Source of the DNA: Phycisphaerales bacterium
Lineage (GTDB): Bacteria; Planctomycetota; Phycisphaerae; UBA1845; UTPLA1
Assembly: GCA_020639075.1 (NCBI GenBank)
Contig: JACKHI010000001.1
Span: forward strand, 2,790,001-2,854,000
DNA length: 64,000 bases
Reading direction: 5' to 3'
Below the pieces are notes generated by a model. It was not told where the DNA came from and made no database searches. It saw only the letters and a program-made list of their open reading frames with translations. Below, piece by piece: positions 51,999 to 61,633 of this stretch. A program made the translations under genes and the position numbers. Each line of letters starts with the position of its first letter. Position 1 is the stretch's first letter.

Positions 51999-53537
51999 TC
52001 AGACGTCTTCCCCTGCCGCGGGAACTACCAGCGCGGCGTCGTCACGCGCCGATGATTGGAACCGGGCGGCCAGACTCAGCACGGCCACATAGAAATAACC
52101 GGCGGCGAACAGACTCATGAAGAAGAGCCCCACCCAGAGCCGCATCGTCACGGTGTACCAGATACACGCCGCCATATAGAACGACATGCCCAGTTCGAGC
52201 AACGATTGCAGCGTCTTCTTGTCGATGCCCTGCCAGCCGTTCTTAGAACGCCAGCGCACATCCTTCGCATCGCGAACGCCGAACTTGGGCGTTCGAACGA
52301 ACTCCGACTGGCCGCCGAAAAAGCCCTCGAACGCCGCGCGTGCATTGTTCAACGATATGCCGACGCCGACGCTCATCAGGAACGGGAGGTACTTGATACT
52401 GTCGGCCCACGTGCGGAACTGCTCTCGCTGGGACGCCACGTAGAACGTGCTCGCCGAAAAAGTGGCCAGCAGCACGAGCGAAAAGTCGATCGCGACCTGG
52501 ATCGCGCGATGGCCTGCGAACAGAGTGACTTTCGCGTGCAGCGCCGGGAACAACAACAACGTCAGCATCAGGATCAGGAAGTAGCTGACGCCGCTCGTCA
52601 GATGAAAGAATGCCTCGACCTTGATCCGCCACGGCAGGCGCGACCTGAGAATCCGCGGCAGCAGCTTGCGGCACGTCTGCGCGCCGCCCTTTGCCCAGCG
52701 ATGTTGCTGGCTCTTGAAGCCGTTCATCTCCGGCGGCAACTCGGCCGGGCTCGTGACGCTCGGCAGGAATACGAACTTCCAGCCCTTCATCTGCGCCCGA
52801 TAGGACAGGTCCAGATCCTCCGTCAACGTGTCGTGCTGCCAGCCGCCGGCATCCGCAATGCACGACTTCCGCCATGCGCCGGCCGTGCCGTTGAAACTCA
52901 TGAATCGACCGCTTCGGTTACGCGCGCCGTGCTCGATCACGAAGTGACCGTCAAGGAGAATCGCCTGCGCCTCGGTCAGCATCGACTGCGAACGGTTGAT
53001 ATGCTCCCAGCGAGCCTGAACCATGCCGACTTTCGGGTCGACGAAATAATCCACGAGATCGTGCAGGATGTTCTTCGGCGGAACGAAGTCGGCATCGAAG
53101 ATGACGATGTACTCGCCTTTCGCGACTTTCAGTCCCGCTTCCAGCGCGCCGGCTTTGTAGCCCTCACGATTGTCGCGATGCATGAGGACGACGGGATGTC
53201 CCGCCGCCCGCATCTCATCACAGGCCGCGCGGGCGATCTCGATGGTATCGTCCGTCGAATCGTCGAGCACCTGGATTTCGAGCCTGTCCCGTGGGTAGTC
53301 GATCCGACATGTCGACTCAATGATCCGACGAGCAACGTACTGCTCGTTGAACATCGGAAGCTGGATCGTCACGATCGGCAATTCGTCGAACCGGCCGGTC
53401 TTCTTCGGTGTGTTTTTCTGATACTTGTAATAGAGATAAACGAGCGAATAGCGATGAATGCCATAGATCGCCAACAGCACGCAAATCGCCAGATGCAGCG
53501 AGATCACTGCATACTGCCATGTCACCATTGGATTCAT
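51999..53537 (-). CDS. Processive membrane glycosyltransferase, GT2 (cellulose-synthase-like)
   Basis: 512 residues from ATG 53537. A membrane helix (about 6-30) precedes the GT-A domain: TIQLPMFNEQYVARRII, LDDSTDDT, VIFDADFVPP (D-x-D), LTEDLDLSYRAQMKGW (base Asp) and QQHRWAKG, the Q-x-x-R-W motif of processive enzymes. Three or four C-terminal helices close the protein. The sugar may be glucose, GlcNAc or mannose, and the product polymer or glycolipid is not evident. No cyclic di-GMP PilZ domain is present. Confidence 0.9.
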   Translation of the reverse strand: MNPMVTWQYAVISLHLAICVLLAIYGIHRYSLVYLYYKYQKNTPKKTGRFDELPIVTIQLPMFNEQYVARRIIESTCRIDYPRDRLEIQVLDDSTDDTIEIARAACDEMRAAGHPVVLMHRDNREGYKAGALEAGLKVAKGEYIVIFDADFVPPKNILHDLVDYFVDPKVGMVQARWEHINRSQSMLTEAQAILLDGHFVIEHGARNRSGRFMSFNGTAGAWRKSCIADAGGWQHDTLTEDLDLSYRAQMKGWKFVFLPSVTSPAELPPEMNGFKSQQHRWAKGGAQTCRKLLPRILRSRLPWRIKVEAFFHLTSGVSYFLILMLTLLLFPALHAKVTLFAGHRAIQVAIDFSLVLLATFSASTFYVASQREQFRTWADSIKYLPFLMSVGVGISLNNARAAFEGFFGGQSEFVRTPKFGVRDAKDVRWRSKNGWQGIDKKTLQSLLELGMSFYMAACIWYTVTMRLWVGLFFMSLFAAGYFYVAVLSLAARFQSSARDDAALVVPAAGEDV

Positions 53538-54010
53538 GCCGAACAATTCTCGTCCCGTTTCCGCCGGGTCGCCAACCCCGGTGAGTTCCCAACCTTTGAA
53601 TTGAGATATGCTAAGGATTATTCGCCGTATTCGCCATCCGCAGCGTCGTTCGGAATTCAACTGCTCGGATCGCAGGACTTCCGTCAGCGCTCGTGTCCGT
53701 CCGGATAATCTGTCCAGACAGCGCGACTAAATACGCGGGTCGCCTCCGCAGCGTCCACGACCGCAACCCCTGTCGTCGATTGACGAGGCCCTGGAGGCCG
53801 AATCAGGAGACGTCGCGAGCAATCAGCGTTCCGATCCTGAGCAATTGTACCCATACCGGGAATTATTCCTCACCGCCCAGCCGGCGTCGGAATCGTCGTC
53901 GGATCGCACACAATGCGTACAAAGTACGCAAATCGACGCTGGCACGCCTCTTGCTTTCCCAGAATCTTCCCTTGAAACGGGTGCCGGTCCACAGGAGGAC
54001 CGAGCGGGAG
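53538..54010. other. 473-base divergent gap
   Basis: No gene; both neighbouring frames run on into it without protein-like composition. It contains the perfect palindrome TGCGTAC-AAA-GTACGCA (53914-53930), 81 bases before the next gene, and AGGAGG/GGGAG sites close to the rightward start. Confidence 0.45.
53914..53930 (+). promoter_or_regulatory. Palindrome, possible operator
   Basis: TGCGTAC-AAA-GTACGCA is a perfect 7-bp inverted repeat upstream of the P-domain protein gene. No other copy was noticed in the window. Confidence 0.35.
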
Positions 54011-55705
54011 ATGACTGAAATGTGCAGAAATGCAGTGAAGACGTTGACAGCTGTTACAGTTTTCGCCGGTGCGATGCATACGACATCGGTTCTGGCGATC
54101 GTGCCGCCCGCCCCTCCGGGCTGCCCGGCCTCGTCGTTCCACTTTGAATCGAACACCGAAGTTGCGATTCCGTCGGGCCCCGCCGTCGTAACGTCGCAAA
54201 TCAATGTTTCAGGACTAGACGGCGTTCTCTGGGATACGGACGTTCAGATCTTTGTGTCGCACGACTTTCCACTTGATCTGGACATTGCGCTCGTGACGCC
54301 GGTCGGCGCCGTGGTCACGTTGGTGACGGACGTCGGCCATCTGGATCCCGAAGTCTTCAACGGCGTAATCTTCGACGATCAGGCCGATCCCGGTGGTCCG
54401 ATGATCGCAGCGCCCCACAACCCGAACCTCGCGTCCGATCGTGACTACGCGGGCACGCCGGCGCCCATTCGCCTGGTTCCCGAAGAGCCGCTGATGGGGC
54501 TCTTCCTCTTTGAAACAGGAAACGGACCCTGGACGCTCGTAGTGTCAGACGACAAGCCCCTGGACGCCGGCGTCATACACGGCTGGGCACTGGACCTGAC
54601 GACAGTGCCGGACATCGACTTCGATCTGGGCGGAGGCATGAGTCCACCGACGTTTCAGAACACGAACCCGCAAGTGATCTCGGCGGGGGCGCCGAACGTC
54701 ATCCAGTCGACGATCGTCGTCGGCAATCTGTTTGGCGCAGTCGGCGACCAGGTCTGCGCATTGATCATGGAACTGGATATCGATCACACGCGATGCGCCG
54801 ATCTGGATATCACGCTGACGTCTCCGGCGGGGACCGTCTGCACGATCACAACAGACAACGGCTCCAGCTTCGACAACGTCTTTGCGGGAACAACGTTCAA
54901 TCCGTTCACGAATCTGCTCTCGGGCGTACCCCCGTATACGTTCAATGACGAGCTCATTACGGACCACGAGTTCATGAATATGGTCGTGGCAACGGATCTG
55001 ACGCCGGAAGAGTCCTTCGGCGTATTCACGGGCGAGAACCCGATTGGCGTCTGGACGTTGACGATCTCCGACGATCAGGACTTCGACGGCGGCATGCTGA
55101 ACTCCTGGAAGCTGACTGTGGTCACCTGCATTCAGCCGGACACGGACGGTGACACGATCGCCGACGCCTGCGACAACTGTGTGGATGACGCAAACGACGA
55201 TCAGGCCGATGCGGACGGCGACGGCATCGGCGACGCCTGCGACACGTGCTTCGGCGACAACGCGTCGGGCGACGACGACATGGACGGCGTATGCAACGAT
55301 CAGGACGCCTGTGCAGATAGCGACGATACGCTCGACGCGGACGGCGACGGCGTTCCCGACGCCTGCGACAACGCGCCGAATAATGCCAACGCGGACCAGG
55401 CGGACGAAGATCTCGACGGCGTCGGCGACGTGATCGACCTATGCGCCGGAAACGACAACAGCGGCGACACGGATGGCGACGGGATCTGTGACAACATCGA
55501 CTTCTGCAACGGCGACAACGCCAGCGGCGACGATGACAACGACGGCATTTGCAACGATCTCGACGAACCGGCAGCGCAGATGGCCGATATGGGCGCCTGC
55601 TGTGGCGGCGGTGTACCCGCCATGATGCCCTTCCTGCTGCTCGGCTGGAAGCGACGCCGCGGCCGGCGACCGGATCGAAGCGGCCGTGTGCTCGCAGCGA
55701 TTTGA
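54011..55705 (+). CDS. Secreted P-domain/thrombospondin type 3 protein with C-terminal sorting tail
   Basis: 564 residues from ATG 54011; ATG 54020 is also possible. A signal peptide (about 1-30) is followed by two proprotein-convertase-like P domains: the first at about 40-195 (LDIALVTPVGAVVTLVTDVG, GPWTLVVSDD), the second at about 215-375 (LDITLTSPAGTVCTI, GVWTLTISDD). Then come thrombospondin type 3 calcium repeats (DTDGDTIADACDNC and several more, about 376-540). The C-terminus reads GACCGGGVPAMMPFLLLG then KRRRGRR, a Cys-Gly motif, short hydrophobic stretch and Arg tail. This would be a calcium-stabilised surface protein, released or anchored after processing. Confidence 0.85.
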   Translation: MTEMCRNAVKTLTAVTVFAGAMHTTSVLAIVPPAPPGCPASSFHFESNTEVAIPSGPAVVTSQINVSGLDGVLWDTDVQIFVSHDFPLDLDIALVTPVGAVVTLVTDVGHLDPEVFNGVIFDDQADPGGPMIAAPHNPNLASDRDYAGTPAPIRLVPEEPLMGLFLFETGNGPWTLVVSDDKPLDAGVIHGWALDLTTVPDIDFDLGGGMSPPTFQNTNPQVISAGAPNVIQSTIVVGNLFGAVGDQVCALIMELDIDHTRCADLDITLTSPAGTVCTITTDNGSSFDNVFAGTTFNPFTNLLSGVPPYTFNDELITDHEFMNMVVATDLTPEESFGVFTGENPIGVWTLTISDDQDFDGGMLNSWKLTVVTCIQPDTDGDTIADACDNCVDDANDDQADADGDGIGDACDTCFGDNASGDDDMDGVCNDQDACADSDDTLDADGDGVPDACDNAPNNANADQADEDLDGVGDVIDLCAGNDNSGDTDGDGICDNIDFCNGDNASGDDDNDGICNDLDEPAAQMADMGACCGGGVPAMMPFLLLGWKRRRGRRPDRSGRVLAAI

Positions 55706-55773
55706 CGCGTCCCATGCAAGCAAAGAGGAAATCGTAACGTCAAGACAGCGAAGCTCGGACTACGACTGAAACC

Positions 55774-55809
55774 GCCCGCCGGATCTCAGATCCGGCGGGC
55801 GCAATTTTT
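55774..55809 (+). terminator. Intrinsic terminator
   Basis: GCCCGCCGGAT-CTCAG-ATCCGGCGGGC is a perfect 11-bp stem (55774-55800) followed by GCAATTTTT. It ends the P-domain protein gene 69 bases after the stop. Confidence 0.9.
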
Positions 55810-55954
55810 GCGCAGGTACCTTTTCCACACCGCCACCGCCGATACCTATTGCAACTGCTCTATTCCAGAAACGGCGACCTTCGGCATGAGTGACGTACGC
55901 GGCAACTCCCTGAAACTCCCTCTCCCGGTGATTCAGTCCGGCATAGGGGGAGAT

Positions 55955-57610
55955 ATGCCACGTCTACCTCGTCGCCGAATCCGACGAATCGCGCTGATTC
56001 GCCCCGCCGCCGTCCTCCCGGAGATGACCTATACGACAGTGGTCGGGGCTCCGTCGCTGGCCCTGGCCTATCTGACGGCGGTCGTCCGTAAGTCTGGCCG
56101 CGACGTCATCGCCATCGACGCCTTCGGCGAAGCGCCGGACGCCTTCACACCGATCGGCAATTCAGGGCTTTGCGTCAACGGCCTCGATGCCGACGGCATC
56201 GTCGAGCGCATTCCCGACGACGTCGGTCTGATCGGCATCTCGTGCATGTTTTCGAACGAATGGCCATATCATAAGCGCGTCATCAATGCGATCGCCGAAC
56301 GCTTCCCCGATGTACCGATCGTGCTCGGCGGCGAGCATGTGTCCGCCGATCCCGATTACTGTTTCGCCTGCTGCCCGGATGTCGTCGCGTGCGCGATCGG
56401 CGAAGGCGAAGACACGCTGGTCGACCTGATCGACGGGATCGAAGCCGGACGCTCGTTGACGTCTATCGACGGACTCGCACTTCGGACATCGGACGGGCGT
56501 GTCGTTCGCACGACGAAGCGCTCGCGCCGGCGAAACCTCAGTGAACTGCCGTGGCCCGACTGGCGCGGCATGCCGATCGAGAACTACCTGTCGCGCGGCA
56601 TCGGACACGGCGTCGCTCGCGTGCGCAATCTGCCTCTGCTTGCCTCGCGCGGATGTCCGTTCCAGTGTGCGTTCTGTTCGAGCCCCCAGATGTGGGGCAC
56701 GCGCTGGGACATTCGCGACGTGGACGATGTCGTCGAGGAGATTCGTTCGCTTGTCGCCGAGTACGGCGTCGATAGCTTTTCGTTCTACGACCTGACGGCG
56801 ATCATCCGCAAGGACTGGATCCTCGCCTTCGCTCAGCGACTCATCGACGAGAAGCTCGACATCACGTGGAACCTGCCGTCGGGCACGCGCTCGGAATCGC
56901 TGGACGCCGAAGTCGTTCGCGCGCTGCATGCCTCGGGCTGTCGATCGCTGACGTATGCCCCCGAGAGCGGTTCGCAGCGGACCCTTGAACGTATCAGGAA
57001 ACGCGTCAAACTTGACAACATGCTCGTCTCGATGCGCGCCAGTGTCCGCGAAGGGCTGCTGCAGAAGGCGAATATCGTCGTCGGCTTCCCCGGCGAGCGC
57101 AAACGCGACGTGCTGGCGAGCTACGCATTCATCCTGCGGATGGCCGTCGCAGGCGTGCGGGATGTCGCGGTTTTTCCGTTCGTTCCGTATCCGGGAAGCG
57201 CGTTTCACGACGAGCTCTGCGCCGCCGGGCGCATTCCCGCCCGCGGTGAGGCGTACGAACGATTCCTGGAAAACAACGTCTACAACTCATTTGCCGGCAT
57301 GCGTTCGTGGTCGGAGCACTTCGGCGATACGGCGATCAGGCTGTTCACGACGGGCGGCATGGCGCTGTTCTATTCGGCCCAGTTTTCAATTCGCCCGTGG
57401 CGCATCTTCGGAACGCTCTCCCGCATCCTGCGCGGCAAGCCCGACACGATGCTGGAACGAATGCTCGAAGGCGTCATGGTGCGAATGCGCGGCGTGGGAC
57501 GGACTTCTCAGTCGCCGAAAACACGGATATCCGATCAGCGAAACGCCACATCGGTTGACGGAGTGCAAAGCGACCGCACCGACGATCGCGTCGTCAATGA
57601 CGCTGCGTGA
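55955..57610 (+). CDS. B12-binding-domain radical SAM protein
   Basis: 551 residues from ATG 55955, which has GGGGGAGAT directly before it; starts at 55808 and 55886 give weaker N-termini. The N-terminal part (about 15-165) is the cobalamin-binding-like Rossmann domain with VVLGGEHVSAD-type strands (PIVLGGEHVSADPD). The radical SAM domain has ASRGCPFQCAFCSSP near 230, the CxxxCxxC 4Fe-4S ligands, then YAPESGSQRTL and ANIVVGFPGE. The C-terminus is helical. Such class B enzymes methylate or rearrange unreactive carbons, for example on lipids or hopanoids; the substrate is unknown. The gene stands alone. Confidence 0.88.
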   Translation: MPRLPRRRIRRIALIRPAAVLPEMTYTTVVGAPSLALAYLTAVVRKSGRDVIAIDAFGEAPDAFTPIGNSGLCVNGLDADGIVERIPDDVGLIGISCMFSNEWPYHKRVINAIAERFPDVPIVLGGEHVSADPDYCFACCPDVVACAIGEGEDTLVDLIDGIEAGRSLTSIDGLALRTSDGRVVRTTKRSRRRNLSELPWPDWRGMPIENYLSRGIGHGVARVRNLPLLASRGCPFQCAFCSSPQMWGTRWDIRDVDDVVEEIRSLVAEYGVDSFSFYDLTAIIRKDWILAFAQRLIDEKLDITWNLPSGTRSESLDAEVVRALHASGCRSLTYAPESGSQRTLERIRKRVKLDNMLVSMRASVREGLLQKANIVVGFPGERKRDVLASYAFILRMAVAGVRDVAVFPFVPYPGSAFHDELCAAGRIPARGEAYERFLENNVYNSFAGMRSWSEHFGDTAIRLFTTGGMALFYSAQFSIRPWRIFGTLSRILRGKPDTMLERMLEGVMVRMRGVGRTSQSPKTRISDQRNATSVDGVQSDRTDDRVVNDAA

Positions 57611-57622
57611 GCGATAGAGCGA

Positions 57623-59608
57623 TCAGATCATCACACGACGGTTGTAGATCCACCACTCGACGAGCAGCAGGACGAGCGCAAGGCCGACGGCCCACGGCCA
57701 CAGCGGCTCGTTAACTTCGACGTCGCCCGACACAGTCTCGATCGCCTGCCCCGACAATGTCAACGCCTTGTTGGGTCGAATCGTCGATTCCGTCGCATCG
57801 AGAATGTTCGCACAGAACGTCTCGGTTGTCTTGTCCTTGTCGTCGAATTTCACGAGGTAGGAGCCGATCTCGCGCGTCCGGCCGTACGTCATTGTGTGCC
57901 GATCCTCGACGGCGACCTCTTCCTCCGTCCCGTCGGGGCGGACAACAGTCATCATCTGCGCGCCCGGCGGCGTCGGGACCGTGAAGGTATCGCCCGGTGC
58001 GATCAATCGGCTCGAATCCGTTACGGCGCCGCCGGCGAGGTAATCGACGGCATTCTGCATGAAGATCGGAAATGCGGGCTGCATGCGGAAATTCGTGTCC
58101 AGCAAACCAAACGCGACGACAAGGTAGCGGTGCCCGGGATCCGTGATCAGCGCCATAACGGTTGAATCTTCACCGTCGACAAGCCTTGCAGCATGCGGCG
58201 GGAGATTCAGTCGCTTCCATTTCCGGGTATACACGTTGTCGAGTGTGACGTATCGCAGGAGCGGATGGCCTTCCCGCCACGTGACGAAGAAATTCTCCTC
58301 GACGTCGCCGTCGACCGTCAGGGAGTCGATCTTCGGAACGCCGCCAAAAAAGATGTAATTCCCCGGGAACAGGCGAGCCGTGTCATGATCCGAGAGCACG
58401 ACGAGATCGAACGCCGATCGACCTTCGACGGCAAGCTCGGACTCTTCTGCGTCTTCGTAATTTCCGGCGCCCATGAGCGTCACATCGTTGATCTCCAGCG
58501 CATCACGAAACACGCGCTCCATCATGTAGGCGATCTCGCGATCGTCAGCGACGACCAGGACCCGCAGCGCCCGCGGTGGATCAATCGGTCCGCTCGCAAC
58601 GTTATCCAGGGGGAAGCTGTCGTCCCGGCTCAGCTTGACGGTCAGCACCCCGCCGGCGTCGTGATCAAACGGTTCGAAGAGCACGTTGCGCCCGGACAGC
58701 AGGTCATCGGATGCAGGACGACTCGTCGCAATCGAGGCCGGACCGAGCGTGACCTGCTGTACGTCCTTCAGTTTGTCGTCGAGGAAAAGCGACGCGTCGA
58801 GCGTAACTGGCTTATCACCGAAATTCTGGATCTCCGCGAAGACCGAGACGACGCCCGGGCGATCGATCTCCCGCCGCACGTCGTAGGCCGTGATGCCCAC
58901 GTTGTCCGACGCCTGACCGATGATGTGATGGGTCATTCTCGCCCGCGTTACAAACTCGTCCGCCGCGTCGGTCAATCGACCGTCGCCGAACAGCTCGATG
59001 TCCGCGATCTGGAGCGACTCCGGGTTGAAACCCGCATCGCCCGTCGTCTCGACGAAACTGGACGAATACGCGACGGCCAGTTGCAGCGCCTCGCCAATCC
59101 GGCTCTTGGCGTCGGTCGCCTCGATCGAATCGATGCGATCCTTCAGCCGGCGTTTGTCGTTGGTAAACGTACAAACGACTTCCGCCCGATCGGAGAAGGC
59201 AACGACCATTGCCTTTGAGCCCGACGGCAGGTTGTCGACAAAATCCCGTGCCGCCTCGCGAGCGAGATCGATGCGCAGGCGGCCGTCGGCCTCCTTGGTC
59301 CTCATCGATGCCGACTGGTCGATCAGCAACACGACGTTGCGTTCCGGCTGACGTACGAAATTGACTACGGGACCGGCGATCGCCATCAGGACGGCGAGCA
59401 ACAACAGAAACTGGAGTAGGAGCAGCAGGTTCTTGCGCAGCTTCTGAAAGGGTGCATTAACCTGGAGGTCCTGGATCGCCTTTTTCCATAGCAGCGTCGA
59501 TGAGATCGTCCGCTCGACACGGCGCAGCTTGAGAAAATACAGGAGCAGCAGTAGCGGAATCGAAATGGACGCCGCCATCAGCGCCGCGGGCCACGTCAGA
59601 AAACTCAT
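57623..59608 (-). CDS. BatA-domain/von Willebrand factor A membrane protein
   Basis: 661 residues. Residues 1-80 are the BatA N-terminal membrane domain (two helices, LLLLLYFLKLRRVERTISST). A vWA domain at about 90-260 begins VVLLIDQSASMRT, the MIDAS D-x-S-x-S. The middle is beta-rich and residues about 640-661 are a C-terminal helix. Proteins of this kind pair with DUF58 and MoxR ATPases in planctomycetes and Bacteroidetes and are linked to stress tolerance and metal-centre insertion, but no MoxR gene is present here. The start overlaps the DUF58 gene by four bases. Confidence 0.88.
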   Translation of the reverse strand: MSFLTWPAALMAASISIPLLLLLYFLKLRRVERTISSTLLWKKAIQDLQVNAPFQKLRKNLLLLLQFLLLLAVLMAIAGPVVNFVRQPERNVVLLIDQSASMRTKEADGRLRIDLAREAARDFVDNLPSGSKAMVVAFSDRAEVVCTFTNDKRRLKDRIDSIEATDAKSRIGEALQLAVAYSSSFVETTGDAGFNPESLQIADIELFGDGRLTDAADEFVTRARMTHHIIGQASDNVGITAYDVRREIDRPGVVSVFAEIQNFGDKPVTLDASLFLDDKLKDVQQVTLGPASIATSRPASDDLLSGRNVLFEPFDHDAGGVLTVKLSRDDSFPLDNVASGPIDPPRALRVLVVADDREIAYMMERVFRDALEINDVTLMGAGNYEDAEESELAVEGRSAFDLVVLSDHDTARLFPGNYIFFGGVPKIDSLTVDGDVEENFFVTWREGHPLLRYVTLDNVYTRKWKRLNLPPHAARLVDGEDSTVMALITDPGHRYLVVAFGLLDTNFRMQPAFPIFMQNAVDYLAGGAVTDSSRLIAPGDTFTVPTPPGAQMMTVVRPDGTEEEVAVEDRHTMTYGRTREIGSYLVKFDDKDKTTETFCANILDATESTIRPNKALTLSGQAIETVSGDVEVNEPLWPWAVGLALVLLLVEWWIYNRRVMI

Positions 59609-60522
59609 CGCACAAGTCCTCTCTGACGCAGGTAGTTCAACACGAGCGATTCGAACGGATGATCCGTGATCGCCAGGTAATACGACGCACCGCGACGCAT
59701 GCAGTAGGATCGAATCGACTCGCAGTAGGCCTGTAGATTCGCCTTGTACTTGTCGAGCAGCGGCTTGCTGATCGTCACTTCGGCAACATCCTCGTCCTCA
59801 CAATCCACGAGTTTGAGATCGCCGGCCAGTTCCGGATTCACTTCTTCGGGGCTCAGAATCTGGAGTACGTAGATGTCCATATTGCGCCCCAGCAGGTAGC
59901 GAAACCCCGCTTCAAACCCGCCCTTGTCCATGAAATCCGACAAGATCAGTACGACGCCCTTCTGCGACTGCCGTAGTGCGAACTGCCGCGCCGCCGCCGC
60001 AAAATGACTCTTGCCTTCGATCGGCATCTCCTCCAGAAACTTCACGATCTGCGGCATCATCCGACGGCCCCGCATGCCCTGGCGAAAGTCCGCAACGCGA
60101 TCGTTGTACGCACAGAGATTCACCCGGTCGTAGTTGCACAGGCCGATGTAGGCCATCGCCGCGGCGACGCGTTTGGCGTACATACCCTTCTGCGGCTTTC
60201 CGTGGGCCATCGAGCCGGAAACATCGACGATAATGGAGACGTTCAGATCCTCTTCTTCCAGGAAGAGCTTGAGGAAGAGCCGATCAAGTCGGGCGTAGAT
60301 ATTCCAGTCGATATGGCGCAAGTCGTCGCCGACGACGTAGTTGCGATAGTCGGCGAACTCGGCGGATTCACCTTTACGCTTGCTCTTCCGCTCGCCCTTC
60401 TGCCGGCTGGCGTGGATCTTGCGGGACACGATCTCGAGCTGTTCGAGCCGGGCCAGGAAGTCGGGGTCGAGCAGTTGCGCGTCTTTGCTCGCCACACTGC
60501 GCGCCGCGGGTGTTTCAGCCAT
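59605..60522 (-). CDS. DUF58 domain protein
   Basis: 305 residues from ATG 60522; a longer frame from 60591 adds 23 doubtful residues. The conserved block FADYRNYVVGDDLRHIDWNI near 55 and the vWA-like NVSIIVDVSGSM near 95 are diagnostic of DUF58. The protein is cytoplasmic and probably works with the membrane BatA-like protein, as their genes overlap by four bases (ATGA). A -10 box on the opposite strand of the clpS promoter region precedes it. Confidence 0.9.
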   Translation of the reverse strand: MAETPAARSVASKDAQLLDPDFLARLEQLEIVSRKIHASRQKGERKSKRKGESAEFADYRNYVVGDDLRHIDWNIYARLDRLFLKLFLEEEDLNVSIIVDVSGSMAHGKPQKGMYAKRVAAAMAYIGLCNYDRVNLCAYNDRVADFRQGMRGRRMMPQIVKFLEEMPIEGKSHFAAAARQFALRQSQKGVVLILSDFMDKGGFEAGFRYLLGRNMDIYVLQILSPEEVNPELAGDLKLVDCEDEDVAEVTISKPLLDKYKANLQAYCESIRSYCMRRGASYYLAITDHPFESLVLNYLRQRGLVR

Positions 60523-60608
60523 CTGGATCGTCTCCGCCTGTCGCGCTCGTCGCGACGCCCGAACCGGAGGCGGGCCCGATTCAGACCGCACCCCGAAACT
60601 CTCCGATG

Positions 60609-60614
60609 ATTATA
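60609..60614 (-). promoter_or_regulatory. -10 box of the DUF58/BatA operon
   Basis: On the minus strand a perfect TATAAT lies 87 bases before the DUF58 start. The -35 side (TGACGC) is partial. Confidence 0.5.
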
Positions 60615-60652
60615 CCGGACGCACGCGTCGGGCGTCACGCGCCCGTCGCGGG

Positions 60653-60682
60653 TTGTCCGACCGTCGCGAAGTCCGGTATACT
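60653..60682 (+). promoter_or_regulatory. Promoter of clpS
   Basis: TTGTCC (60653-60658), 18-base spacer and TATACT (60677-60682) lie 40 bases before the clpS start. It is back to back with the promoter of the DUF58 operon. Confidence 0.5.
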
Positions 60683-60722
60683 ATGATCTGAACAGACACA
60701 CGCAGAATGGAGTATTCGCAGT

Positions 60723-61043
60723 ATGCCTGACCAAAACCACACAGGTGCCTCCGATCCGCACACGAAAACCTCGGCTGCGACGATGCAGGCGCCGACGAAA
60801 CCGCGTCATCTGCCCCTGTTCAAGGTCATCCTTCACAACGATGACGAAAACTCCATGCATCACGTCATAGACTCGATCGTCGAGCTGACGCCGCTCAATC
60901 GCGAGGACGCCCAGTCTCGGGCCGATGAAGCCCATCGCTCGGGTTGCGCCCTGCTCCTCGTGATCCATCGAGAACGCGCCGAACTCTACGAAGAGCAGTT
61001 TCGCTCCAAGTCGTTGACAGTCACGATCGAGCCCGTGGACTGA
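60723..61043 (+). CDS. clpS: ATP-dependent Clp protease adaptor ClpS
   Basis: 106 residues. ClpS recognises N-degrons and delivers them to ClpAP. After a flexible N-terminal tail (about 1-30, needed for delivery), the core has KVILHNDDENSMHHVIDSI, in which the Asn-Asp-Asp and Met of the N-degron pocket are kept, and AHRSGCALLLVIHRERAELY with the conserved His. The length and order are normal. clpA was not found in the window; the next gene is a DUF983 protein. Confidence 0.95.
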   Translation: MPDQNHTGASDPHTKTSAATMQAPTKPRHLPLFKVILHNDDENSMHHVIDSIVELTPLNREDAQSRADEAHRSGCALLLVIHRERAELYEEQFRSKSLTVTIEPVD

Positions 61044-61141
61044 CGCGGCGACCGCAAAGTCCGCGCAACGTTGCGCCGCGGCGTCGCCGACCCGTTGGGA
61101 TTACGGGCAGCGCCGACGTGCAGAATCGGATCAACCATCAA

Positions 61142-61567
61142 GTGAACGGGACAAAACACGCCCGCACTGAGCCGCCGGTCGAACCCTGCGCCGAATGTAC
61201 ATCTCGCCCGACGCGCCGCGAATTGCTCCGTCGGGCGCTCCGCCGACAGTGCCCCCATTGCGGCGGCGGCCCGATCTTCCGCACCTTCTACACGATGCAC
61301 GACGCGTGCAGCGGTTGCGGCATGAACTTCGACCAGTCTGACGGCAACACGTGGTTCTTCATGTACTTCACCAGCGGCGGCGTCATCGGCGTCTGTTTTC
61401 TGATTCTCTTCTTCTGGCGACCTCAGCCCGCGAACTTGCCGTGGGTCTCGGCTCTGATGATCAGCGGCGCGCTCGCGACACTGCTATTGACGCTGCCGTT
61501 TCGCAAGTCGCTCGGAATGGCGCTGGACTATCTGATCGAACCCCCGCGGGACGGCGATCAATGTTGA
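61142..61567 (+). CDS. DUF983 membrane protein
   Basis: 141 residues from GTG 61142; GTG 61118 is also possible, and no Shine-Dalgarno decides. CPHCGGGPIF near 37 and CSGCGMNFDQSDGNTW near 55 form a zinc-binding pair of the DUF983 family, followed by two membrane helices (about 72-92 and 100-118). The family is of unknown function. It lies 98 bases after clpS on the same strand. Confidence 0.88.
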   Translation: MNGTKHARTEPPVEPCAECTSRPTRRELLRRALRRQCPHCGGGPIFRTFYTMHDACSGCGMNFDQSDGNTWFFMYFTSGGVIGVCFLILFFWRPQPANLPWVSALMISGALATLLLTLPFRKSLGMALDYLIEPPRDGDQC

Positions 61568-61633
61568 TCGCTCGATAACTTCGGGGGTGCAGAAATGGAA
61601 ATGCCGCAGGGTAAACGCTGCCCATCAGGCAGA

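Noticed and set aside
52056..53708. 550-codon plus-strand frame
   Set aside because: Antisense to the GT2 gene, whose motifs are all intact.
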